Source: Tubiluchus corallicola
Taxonomy: Eukaryota; Priapulida; Priapulimorpha; Priapulimorphida; Tubiluchidae
Assembly (NCBI GenBank): GCA_030141605.1
Contig: JAQGDQ010000138.1
Coordinates: 372,001 to 436,000, forward strand
Length of the DNA: 64,000 nucleotides
Direction: 5' to 3'
The notes below the pieces were generated by a model that saw only the letters and a list, made by a program, of their open reading frames with translations, had not been told where the DNA came from and searched no databases. Below, one piece after another: positions 51,401-55,800 of this stretch (the stretch's first letter is position 1; each line of letters opens with the position of its first letter). A program made the position numbers and the translations under genes.

Positions 51401-52854
51401 TGCGATATCAACGAGCAGCTTTCTTGAAGGTAAAGGTCATTAACCATTGTCATATAGTACTTAGAACTCTTGCTAATTCTGGCAAACCAAAATCCAAATT
51501 AAACGTCAATTTAATCTAACCCACAATCAGTGGGAAACATGCACACACTACTGCACTAGTTGTGATTATACAGTGTACATTGTGCGCTGTACAGGCTTAT
51601 TTAGTGTAGGCTTATCAACTGAAACAGATAAGCTTATTTAAACTATCGCGTGTAAAAAGTAAAAAAACAGGGCTATTTTCAGAAAATCTATATATACGTG
51701 TGCAAACAAAATTTGAAATATTCCTAAGTATTGCTATAGCTAAGTCGGGTTCCCTACCAAGTTCACTCACAACTAATCGCTCGCAGCCCTAGAAGTTGCG
51801 AGATGGCTTTTCATGGGGTGAGACAAATAGGCCTAAAGAATATGATTCTTTTCTTCATTTTATTTTATATATTACTGACTACTGGCACCACTGTTTTCCA
51901 ATTAGCACCTAGTCACCAAATCTTCTAATATCGATTTGTTTACATTAGTCTACGATTTTTGTTTCTATTAAACCTGTCCTATAAGCCAGAATACTATCGT
52001 TCAAATGAATTTTATTTGTTATTATCTTGTTTGCATTGTTAAAACATTAATTCGTCAAAAAGCACTTAACGAACTTAATAAGGTATATTAGCTCATAACA
52101 GGTATTTCGGCTATGAGCTTATTTTTAGTTCAATTTAATTACTGTTATGTGGTTCGATTAAAAATAAATTAGTTAGTTATTCGAAATTTGACTTTTTGTT
52201 TTATATTTAGAACATGGTATTTCGGTATAGAGAGTACAAAAATTAAACATTTTCCGGGGTTGTCCTGCATAGTAAAGATTGTGAACCCCAAGCAAAGTGC
52301 AATATAGACCTACATGCATGCATACAAATGTATGCCCGACTAACACAATCAATATTTAACAAAGAAAAGCTAAAGCATCTACAGCCAGATTTCATTTCAG
52401 TAAACACTAGCACATGCAGTTTCATAAACCATTATGAAAAAACCACGAGGAGATGCAGTAAACTAAAAACTTAGCTAAAGATACCGCAGCATCTGTTCGC
52501 TAAATATAAATTGGGATAGATGGCGATCCAAGCCCTGTAAACAGTGCCGGTAATAGTATATTAAGCGTGTATTATTCATAACATGTGACACAACTTAAAA
52601 GAAAGAATTGCCTCCCCAAGAAAAGGAGCGACTACTTCATACTCTCGTTAAACCTTTTGTTAAAGCTAATACACGTACGTACATTTATACAACACCATAC
52701 ATCCAAGAATAAGGCTTAGCAGAGCCAGTAATAAACACACCATGTACAGCTTATTATTGTTTTTCTTTTTCACCATAGCAACCACCAACAGTGGTGGCAC
52801 ATTGCCTTTTTCCGCTGCCGGAATAGTTAGAGTTTGGGTTCTCCACTTCGTCAT
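878..52854 (-). CDS. AGRN: Agrin gene, transmembrane form, 31 exons, 3' end outside window
   Basis: Agrin is a large extracellular heparan-sulfate proteoglycan that binds laminin, dystroglycan and LRP4/MuSK-type receptors in basement membranes and synapses. Thirty-one exons join in phase with GT/AG borders, giving 4853 coding bases (about 1617 residues) with no internal stop. The domain order matches agrin: membrane anchor (residues ~36-56), Pro-rich linker, FS/Kazal modules 1-8 (~70-653), CC motif, two laminin-EGF (~736-839), FS/Kazal 9 (~840-919), Thr/Ser-rich, EGF, LamG1, EGF-EGF, LamG2, EGF, LamG3. Family-diagnostic stretches include the DSRDPC linker before Kazal 2, a YGCCPDG motif before the laminin-EGFs, and CDRCEPGFW at the end of laminin-EGF 1. 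It differs from vertebrate agrin by an extra lustrin-type module, an EB-like module and no visible SEA domain. The missing C-terminus (rest of LamG3) lies beyond position 1. Identity is very secure; individual splice borders are by eye. Confidence 0.95.
1354..1432 (-). CDS. AGRN: Agrin exon 30: LamG3, start
   Basis: Residues ~1549-1575. [20 protein letters not shown] aligns with the FDGRTYxEY opening of agrin LG3. Acceptor TTCTCTGTAG, donor GTGAGT, ends with two bases of a codon. Confidence 0.85.
1844..2008 (-). CDS. AGRN: Agrin exon 29: end of LamG2 and EGF module
   Basis: Residues ~1494-1549. [20 protein letters not shown] ends LamG2; then SPCLHGGTC and [16 protein letters not shown] make the EGF. 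Acceptor GAATTTCAG, donor GTAAGT. Confidence 0.93.
2580..2721 (-). CDS. AGRN: Agrin exon 28: LamG2, late strands
   Basis: Residues ~1447-1494. [20 protein letters not shown], then [12 protein letters not shown]. The L-x-IGG-x-D pattern is the standard LamG signature. Acceptor GTTTTAG, donor GTAAGT. Confidence 0.9.
3001..3036. repeat. Perfect 15-base hairpin
   Basis: CTGGTTCTATATCAC and its exact inverse GTGATATAGAACCAG are separated by six bases, within the intron between agrin exons 27 and 28. Confidence 0.85.
3138..3249 (-). CDS. AGRN: Agrin exon 27: LamG2, middle
   Basis: Residues ~1409-1446. [35 protein letters not shown]. The donor is GTGACT (weaker than most here) and ends in phase 0. 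The border falls where the vertebrate y alternative-splice insert sits. Confidence 0.9.
4054..4303 (-). CDS. AGRN: Agrin exon 26: LamG2, first half
   Basis: Residues ~1326-1409. [56 protein letters not shown]. Strong LamG match. Acceptor TGTTTACAG, donor GTATGT. Confidence 0.93.
4517..5227. mobile_element. TTAA-flanked inverted-repeat element, copy 1 (piggyBac-type MITE)
   Basis: The ~711-base element starts TTAACTACTTCAGGACC and ends GGTCCTGAAGGAGTTAA, so its ends are inverted repeats bounded by TTAA. It aligns along its whole length with the copy at 21126-21832. TTAA target duplication is typical of piggyBac; no transposase is encoded. Confidence 0.75.
5601..5735 (-). CDS. AGRN: Agrin exon 25: EGF module before LamG2
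   Basis: Residues ~1281-1326. [21 protein letters not shown], then [16 protein letters not shown]. Donor GTGAGT, phases 1 and 1. Confidence 0.92.
6460..6567 (-). CDS. AGRN: Agrin exon 24: EGF module
   Basis: Residues ~1245-1281. [18 protein letters not shown], then [11 protein letters not shown]. Its last cysteine is supplied by the first codons of exon 25. Donor GTAGGC. Confidence 0.9.
6913..7037 (-). CDS. AGRN: Agrin exon 23: LamG1, end
   Basis: Residues ~1203-1245. [20 protein letters not shown] is the LamG closing strand with its cysteine. The ORF here is too short to stand out alone; both borders (TTTTCAG, GTACTT) and the phase to the following EGF fit. Confidence 0.88.
7445..7657 (-). 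CDS. AGRN: Agrin exon 22: LamG1, middle
   Basis: Residues ~1132-1203. [44 protein letters not shown]. Of several possible donors only GTATGT (7439-7444) keeps the frame into exon 23. Confidence 0.92.
8174..8298 (-). CDS. AGRN: Agrin exon 21: LamG1, core strands
   Basis: Residues ~1091-1132. [20 protein letters not shown] and [11 protein letters not shown] are the classic LamG core. Donor GTATGT. Confidence 0.92.
8605..8678 (-). CDS. AGRN: Agrin exon 20: LamG1, start
   Basis: Residues ~1066-1090. Encodes [20 protein letters not shown], the first strands of a laminin-G domain after the EGF. Acceptor TTTCTTGCAG, donor GTAAAG, ends in phase 0. Confidence 0.85.
9122..9262 (-). CDS. AGRN: Agrin exon 19: EGF module before LamG1
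   Basis: Residues ~1019-1066. [14 protein letters not shown], then [14 protein letters not shown] gives six EGF cysteines. Donor GTATAT, phases 1 and 1. Confidence 0.92.
10839..10961 (-). CDS. AGRN: Agrin exon 18: EB/EGF-like six-cysteine module
   Basis: Residues ~978-1019. Cysteine spacing C-x5-C-x7-C-x4-C-x-C-x14-C, with the local string [13 protein letters not shown]. This fits an EB-module better than a standard EGF. It sits where vertebrate agrin carries SEA plus a second Ser/Thr region. Acceptor TTATTTGCAG, donor GTGAGT, phases 1 and 1. Confidence 0.75.
   Translation of the reverse strand, partial: GLSETHVLADLIVLFHYLTVIEGLANVQNIMQLVQIRMCV
11709..11885 (-). CDS. AGRN: Agrin exon 17: Thr/Ser/Pro-rich mucin-like segment
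   Basis: Residues ~919-978. Rich in Thr, Ser and Pro (for example [20 protein letters not shown] and [13 protein letters not shown]), with no cysteine; likely O-glycosylated. Vertebrate agrin has two longer Ser/Thr-rich segments flanking a SEA domain; here there is one short segment. Donor GTGTGT. Confidence 0.82.
12182..12754. mobile_element. Non-autonomous hAT-like element
   Basis: The ends are inverted (CAGTGTTGTAGT... / ...ACTTCAACACTC), typical of hAT termini. They are bounded by near-matching 8-base flanks (CTAATAAC / CTAACTAC). The interior near both ends is full of degenerate CAAGTCCGAGTCAAGT-type repeats. No transposase frame. Confidence 0.6.
12889..13128 (-). CDS. AGRN: Agrin exon 16: follistatin/Kazal module 9
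   Basis: Residues ~839-919. [22 protein letters not shown], Kazal core [17 protein letters not shown], closing SLGPC. Its place after the two laminin-EGFs is the same as in vertebrate agrin. Donor GTAAGT. Confidence 0.94.
13539..13685 (-). CDS. AGRN: Agrin exon 15: laminin-EGF module 2
   Basis: Residues ~790-839. [33 protein letters not shown], closing GPNGC. The [10 protein letters not shown] string is typical of agrin's second laminin-EGF. Acceptor TGTTTCAG, donor GTACAG. Confidence 0.95.
14546..14707 (-). CDS. AGRN: Agrin exon 14: laminin-EGF module 1
   Basis: Residues ~736-790. [41 protein letters not shown] and a closing GC give the eight-cysteine laminin-EGF pattern. It is among the best conserved stretches of agrin. 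Donor GTAAGT. Confidence 0.95.
15764..16225. mobile_element. Inverted-repeat DNA element, Harbinger-like
   Basis: The left end AGGGGCCATCCACATATAAT and the reverse complement of the right end AGGAGCCATTCATAATTAAC match over about 32 bases, with TTA/TAA-type flanks. The interior (about 15950-16120) is visibly richer in G+C than its surroundings. Family assignment is tentative. Confidence 0.5.
16323..16415 (-). CDS. AGRN: Agrin exon 13: conserved CC motif before laminin-EGF
   Basis: Residues ~705-736. Encodes [20 protein letters not shown] and ends GCP. The same short motif (C-x4-YGCC) precedes the first laminin-EGF in vertebrate agrin. Donor GTACCA, phases 1 and 1. Confidence 0.85.
17569..17724 (-). 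CDS. AGRN: Agrin exon 12: lustrin-type cysteine-rich module
   Basis: Residues ~653-705. Seven cysteines in the order C, (E)[14 protein letters not shown], then FAKCC. This resembles the Lustrin_cystein repeat of invertebrate extracellular proteins rather than a Kazal fold. Phases 1 and 1 (156 bases), so the exon could be inserted or skipped without a frameshift. As far as I recall, vertebrate agrin has no such module between Kazal 8 and the YGCC motif. Confidence 0.8.
18388..18615 (-). CDS. AGRN: Agrin exon 11: follistatin/Kazal module 8
   Basis: Residues ~577-653. Starts [19 protein letters not shown], then CMCNFPC and Kazal core [15 protein letters not shown], closing DQC. Donor GTATGA, phases 1 and 1. 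Confidence 0.92.
19743..20616 (+). CDS. Nested antisense gene: secreted cysteine-rich basic peptide precursor
   Basis: Three exons on the plus strand (19743-19800, 20166-20274, 20436-20616) lie inside a minus-strand agrin intron and encode 115 residues. Donors are GTGAGT and GTATGC, acceptors TTTGCCAATGTAG and TTTGGTTCAG, phases 1 and 2. Residues 1-19 ([19 protein letters not shown]) look like a signal peptide. A dibasic KREKR site follows, then eight cysteines in about 30 residues: C-x-C-x4-C-x4-C-x5-C-x4-CC-x3-C. A basic KKHRRPR stretch and a less structured tail with a ninth cysteine (HKKC) complete it. [14 protein letters not shown] resembles the N-terminal half of follistatin modules; the CC-x3-C end resembles many small secreted peptides. 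I cannot name a family: peptide hormone, antagonist or defence peptide are all possible. An AATAAA at 21078-21083 could end the transcript. Confidence 0.7.
21078..21083 (+). terminator. Possible polyadenylation signal of the nested gene
   Basis: AATAAA about 460 bases after the stop codon of the nested plus-strand gene and just before a repeat element. The motif is common in AT-rich DNA, so this is only suggestive. Confidence 0.3.
21126..21832. mobile_element. TTAA-flanked inverted-repeat element, copy 2
   Basis: The ~707-base element is diverged from but collinear with 4517-5227 and in the same orientation. Left end TTAACTCCTTCAGGACCG, right end GTCCTAAAGGAGTTAG, where the TTAA has mutated. 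Shared internal words include TGAAAAACTGCTCTCACTAA and GTAGCAAGCAGGCGATCAA. Confidence 0.75.
21974..22195 (-). CDS. AGRN: Agrin exon 10: follistatin/Kazal module 7 and GAG-attachment linker
   Basis: Residues ~503-577. [20 protein letters not shown], Kazal core [15 protein letters not shown], closing with GEC. The tail reads DDLEVSGSG with Asp completed by the next exon. Acidic residues next to Ser-Gly-Ser-Gly are the usual heparan sulfate attachment context, and vertebrate agrin has a SGSG site at the equivalent place. Confidence 0.93.
22196..25039. other. Intron 9
   Basis: 2.84 kb. A patch at about 23590-23900 is less AT-rich and may be an old insertion, but I found no clear ends or frame. 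Otherwise nothing recognised. Confidence 0.5.
25040..25154 (-). CDS. AGRN: Agrin exon 9: module 6, Kazal core
   Basis: Residues ~465-503. Starts in phase 0 with [17 protein letters not shown] and closes with QGRC. Acceptor TTTTACAG, donor GTATAT. Confidence 0.92.
25366..25457 (-). CDS. AGRN: Agrin exon 8: module 6, follistatin N-half
   Basis: Residues ~434-464. Encodes [14 protein letters not shown] and CVCPSTC, ending in phase 0. It is the only follistatin/Kazal module in the gene split over two exons; the Kazal core follows in exon 9. Confidence 0.9.
25612..25824 (-). CDS. AGRN: Agrin exon 7: follistatin/Kazal module 5
   Basis: Residues ~363-434. [20 protein letters not shown], Kazal core [15 protein letters not shown]. 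Donor GTGAGT, phases 1 and 1. The [10 protein letters not shown] stretch matches the corresponding vertebrate agrin module closely. Confidence 0.93.
25825..29762. other. Intron 6
   Basis: 3.94 kb of AT-rich sequence ending in the TA microsatellite. Small open frames such as 28665-28880 (plus) lack any support. Confidence 0.5.
29646..29672. repeat. (TA)n microsatellite
   Basis: Uninterrupted TA dinucleotide run just downstream (in agrin orientation) of exon 6. Confidence 0.9.
29763..29978 (-). CDS. AGRN: Agrin exon 6: follistatin/Kazal module 4
   Basis: Residues ~291-363. Opens [14 protein letters not shown], then CRCPPSC and Kazal core [15 protein letters not shown]. Acceptor CTTTTTCAG, donor GTAAGA, phases 1 and 1. 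Confidence 0.93.
29979..30996. other. Intron 5
   Basis: About 1 kb; nothing recognised on either strand. Confidence 0.6.
30997..31212 (-). CDS. AGRN: Agrin exon 5: follistatin/Kazal module 3
   Basis: Residues ~219-291. Opens [14 protein letters not shown] and has Kazal core [15 protein letters not shown]. Here CAS replaces the usual CGS in the core. Donor GTAAGT, phases 1 and 1. Confidence 0.93.
31552..31588. repeat. Perfect 17-base hairpin
   Basis: Arms CCAAGGACTACTATACA (31552-31568) and inverse (31572-31588) with a three-base loop. The 11-base word TTGGCATAGAC is directly repeated at both edges (31542-31552 and 31585-31595). Confidence 0.85.
33950..33998. repeat. Hairpin with TA-rich loop
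   Basis: TTTTTTTCTGCATCT (33950-33964) pairs exactly with AGATGCAGAAAAAAA (33984-33998) around a 19-base loop containing a TA run. Confidence 0.8.
34870..35396. mobile_element. Foldback-like element, copy 2 (smaller)
   Basis: The left arm (34870-34936) repeats AAAAATGGCACAGG; the right arm (35321-35396) is its inverse (CCTGTGCCATTTT, TTTTTTCTGTGTCATTT). The unit GGCACAGGAAAAAAT has the same 15-base layout as the unit of the element at 42-43.5 kb. A 108-codon open frame (34880-35206) starts in the left arm; I regard it as fortuitous. Confidence 0.55.
35639..36376 (+). pseudogene. Decayed coding relic, family not recognised
   Basis: One frame is open in long blocks (35780-35923, 35927-36079, 36197-36376) broken by stops, with a displaced block in a second frame (36048-36191). 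The blocks look protein-like, for example [32 protein letters not shown] and [20 protein letters not shown]. The stops and frame change indicate a dead gene or transposon remnant inside agrin intron 4. I do not recognise the family. Confidence 0.45.
37155..37472 (-). CDS. Unexplained open frame, possible 3' terminal exon
   Basis: A minus-strand frame is open for 105 codons without a clear start. An AAATTAG acceptor-like site abuts its 5' edge, and an AATAAA overlaps the bases right after its TAA stop. Composition looks protein-like ([40 protein letters not shown]). It could be the last exon of a captured gene copy or chance. It lies within agrin intron 4. Confidence 0.25.
   Translation of the reverse strand, partial: NQDQTLEFLLCGCNDGTFDEVPLINLNNLNNLFRAKKQRSNVNISKTKRCLFLHKSLGDESAQNQLIRMPEFVELLVFREEDVHTGFFTMVTQNKSGASCGIVNK
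38282..38447. repeat. (AATG/AACG)n tetranucleotide array
   Basis: About 165 bases of AATG repeats with blocks converted to AACG, interrupted once near 38300. Confidence 0.9.
39545..39781 (-). CDS. AGRN: Agrin exon 4: follistatin/Kazal module 2
   Basis: Residues ~140-219, starting [17 protein letters not shown], with Kazal core [14 protein letters not shown]. The DSRDPC linker also precedes this module in vertebrate agrin. The acceptor that keeps phase 1 (TTAATAAAG, 39782-39783) is weak, whereas a stronger acceptor lies 73 bases further upstream; see the alternative start entry. Donor GTATGT. Confidence 0.92.
39843..39854 (-). promoter_or_regulatory. Candidate alternative start and acceptor for a secreted agrin isoform
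   Basis: Upstream of exon 4 the same frame stays open. A strong acceptor (CTTTGTTTATTTCAG) ends at 39855 and is followed ten bases on by an ATG (39845-39843). Reading from that ATG gives [19 protein letters not shown], a signal-peptide-like sequence, running straight into Kazal module 2. Exon 3 cannot use this acceptor in frame because it meets a stop, so the site makes sense only with a noncoding 5' exon. The frame also contains an earlier in-frame ATG at 39911. Entirely inferred; no transcript evidence. Confidence 0.4.
41090..41162. repeat. TATG/TGTA low-complexity tract
   Basis: Alternating purine-pyrimidine sequence (TATATCTATATC, TGTATGTGTATG, CATATGTATATG) within intron 3. Confidence 0.8.
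42386..42460. repeat. (CCA)n then (TCA)n triplet run
   Basis: CCA repeats pass directly into TCA repeats. The run lies between the arms of the foldback-like element. Confidence 0.9.
42639..42692. repeat. (CAT/ATT)n triplet run
   Basis: CATCATCATTATCATTATAATTATAA-type low-complexity sequence in the core of the foldback-like element. Confidence 0.8.
43930..44139 (-). CDS. AGRN: Agrin exon 3: follistatin/Kazal module 1
   Basis: Residues ~70-140. The ten-cysteine follistatin pattern is complete: [13 protein letters not shown], then YCKCVETC, then the Kazal core [15 protein letters not shown] and the closing RPC. Acceptor TTTCAG, donor GTAGGT, phases 1 and 1. Confidence 0.93.
44140..50522. other. 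Intron 2
   Basis: 6.38 kb. Small inverted repeats occur at about 45979-46006 (TTACGACAC / GTGTCGTAA). The stretch 49200-49800 has repeated TTTTTGAC / TTTGACC words typical of an old dispersed repeat, with a G9 run near 49820. No gene recognised. Confidence 0.5.
50523..50558 (-). CDS. AGRN: Agrin exon 2: proline-rich linker microexon
   Basis: A 36-base exon between a TTTTTTTTCAG acceptor and a GTAGGT donor encodes [11 protein letters not shown], phase 1 on both sides. It joins the membrane segment to the first Kazal module. Vertebrate transmembrane agrin has a similar Tyr-Lys-Pro / Pro-rich spacer in the same place, which supports both this exon and exon 1. Confidence 0.75.
50559..52682. other. 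Intron 1
   Basis: 2.12 kb between the membrane-anchor exon and the proline-rich microexon; nothing recognised. Confidence 0.5.
52683..52854 (-). CDS. AGRN: Agrin exon 1: cytoplasmic tail and transmembrane anchor
   Basis: The exon encodes residues 1-57 plus one base. The ATG at 52854 is the first after an in-frame TAG upstream. A hydrophobic run ([21 protein letters not shown], ~36-56) follows a basic KKKNNNK patch, which predicts a type II membrane protein with the N-terminus inside. The GTACGT donor leaves phase 1, and it is the only nearby donor that joins exon 2 in frame. This arrangement resembles the short transmembrane (SN) form of vertebrate agrin. Placement as exon 1 is inference from phase and architecture; a 5' UTR exon may exist further upstream. 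Confidence 0.72.
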
Positions 52855-55800
52855 TATGAAACTTTCAATGTGTGCAAGAATGCGCTAGAATCAATCACAA
52901 AAATTTCACAATTATAAATAGATTATACGAGCAATGACTTTGTCCTTTCGTCTAAACATTCGAATCGTGTTTTTTCACTTTTTGCAAGTAAGAAGAGCAG
53001 CGAACACAAAGTACGAAAGCTTCTTCCAAGCAGTACTAAAATAATTTTCTGTTTTAAAGGTAAATATGCTGTTGTTAAAACGAGTCGCAAACAAACACAA
53101 AGATGAATGCAACGGAAACAAGCAAGCACCCAACTAACCCATAATTAGTTGTTTCTAACCATAAAAAGAATATTACTACACGACTTTCTCGCTCAAATTT
53201 CACAAAATTACTATTTAAATTTCTAACACAAAAGGTCATCGAACATTGTGGTCGACCGCGCTAAAATTGAGCTGTTACCTCGCATTCAAGCGGGCCTACT
53301 CAAGTAGGCCTACACACACGTCAAGTGAAACCATTGAGTCGTACAGTTAAAAGCTTCTACCGCATTGTCTAACGCGTCATGTCCTAATTCAGGCACTCGC
53401 TATCCTTGCTGGCATTTGCAGATGCAGAAGCTTGTTCAAAGCTACCAACATTAGGTCTTTAACTTGCAATGTTCTTCATTAATGCAGTAAATCTTAATCA
53501 GCACAACATTCACTAGTTTTTCAAAAACCTTCTATCCCTGAAATGGTTTCAGTTGCAGCTACAGAAGCACTAGAAGTTAAAAGCTAAAATTAATAAACTC
53601 CAATCACACTTGATTCACAGCAAATTCCTGTTTTTTGTACGTTTTCTCAACGCGCAATAAGTCTACTGCAAAGTTCTGTTTGCATGTCACGCAAGGCTAG
53701 TAGACTGAAATATATCTGCACAGTCAACACCCTGAGTTATTATTTTCCGCACGTCTGTGTACCTGGACAGGTGAACGAGAGGCGATGCTGCGGTTTTGCA
53801 CCTGATAAACCGCTCGTGAACTTCGTGCATGCCGTATAAATACAATTAGCTACCTTAAAGGGAAATTACCTATTCAGCATCCTGCCATACGTACACATGT
53901 AGTTAATAGTCAATTTTTACAAGATAACTTCCGGGGGCCTGCACATAACAAGCTAATAACTGCTGCAGAACAATTCCAACATGTCTTATTGTAACGACAA
54001 CATTATACAGGAGTAGTAAATCAACTGCTAATAGTCAGGTGGTTTATTCAGATCGCCGACGGGAAGAAATGCTCACCACGAATTCCAGCAAAATATCCGG
54101 TGACCTTGGGTTAACAAAAACCATCATCCTGAAATTTATCACTCAAAAATTCATCACGGATGATAGATTTCCTACTCAATTTGATCGGTACGTCCCATTT
54201 TGTGTAAAAAGATCCCTTGAAAATTAATATTCAATCACGAGTTCTTCATTATTTTGGTAAACCTGCAATCAGAGCCATGCCACCTGTTTACAGGCACTCG
54301 TAGCGAAGCACGCATGGAACTTTCTATTAAGAGTGATTTGATTGAATTTGACGTCCTCACAAGAGCATTATGTTGAATGAATTATGATCATCATACCAGT
54401 CTTTCCTGTCCTGATGCACAAATATTACCTTACAAATGCCTCGTTTGACCTTAAATGGTTCGAATAACTTATAGTTTAACCTTTATAGTTTTCATATAAC
54501 TTTACATTATATTATTCACTTATAATAAGAAAAAAATCAATAATGTTTCGGGATCACAGAAAATAAATACGCAAATAGTCTACGGTAATAATAAGCAATT
54601 ATGCCATCGTAATTTATAAATTGCATAAATTATGCAAAGACACAAGCGTTTGTTTGCACTGGTAATAACAATGTACCGTATACTCGGTAAACAGCACCTA
54701 ATATATTATACAGCTTAGTAAACAGTAGTTGCTGTACAGAATTTTACTAAACTCTTGCAATAAAATGGGCATGTAAAATCGTTCGAGAACACATTAATCG
54801 CAGCGAGAAAACGCTAGTGAAAACGGCCTTTACATACTGCTGAGAAGCAAGAGCATCAAGAACACAAATAAAAGAAATAAAGTTAGCATAGAATACTTTA
54901 CTCATAAGCACAATAAGAATTACTCATTAATTATTAACACTAAATACAGCTACAGGCAGCTTAAATCAACGTATTTATATAAATGCAAAATATCAATTGA
55001 TTTACAATAAACCAAAAAGTAGGTGAAATATATTACGCAACTAGTAACAATTAACGAATTTTTTTCTATTGCATGCGTTCGCCAAAAACGACTGTAGATG
55101 AGAAAAAATGCAGTTAAATAGTTAAATGCTGTGGATAGCAAATAGAATCAATTGCACCTTGTCACAGTACAGAACCGGTAATTATGTATCCCTAGTATAA
55201 AAATAATTTGACTCCCTTTTTCATAAACGCAGTGTCACCTACTTGTGATCTTACAGAAGAAATAATCATATCAGCAACTGAAAATGATATAAAAATCAAG
55301 ACTGGTGAGTAATGCTCAATAGTGTATAAAAATATGGCAAATTGCAAATATGTCCTTGCAAAGCGGTTAAAGGGCGTAAATCATGAAGTGGTAATAACAG
55401 CATAACAAAAAATTGAGTTACTATCAATGATCCTGCTACAATTCCGTGCAATTAAAAAATATCGCGTTCAGCAAGCCCACGAACACGCCGAACCGTTTCG
55501 GAATGCCAGGTAAAAACGACAAAACAGAATGTTCCTTATACCGCCCAATATGTCACTTTACAAAACGCCCCTCAGTGGTGAGGGCATGAAAAGAACACGT
55601 TTAAAAAATTCCAGGCCAAAAACTTGCTAAAATGAAGAACAACCTGGCATGAAAGCCACACAGTGTGAGCTACGTCGCTGATACAATGGATGAAAAAACA
55701 GCTTGAGAGTAAAGATAAATATGCTTTTCAACAATAATGCATTGCAGCTACTTTACTTTCCAAGCACTTGCTCCAATCCAACATTATACTTAAGCCTTGA

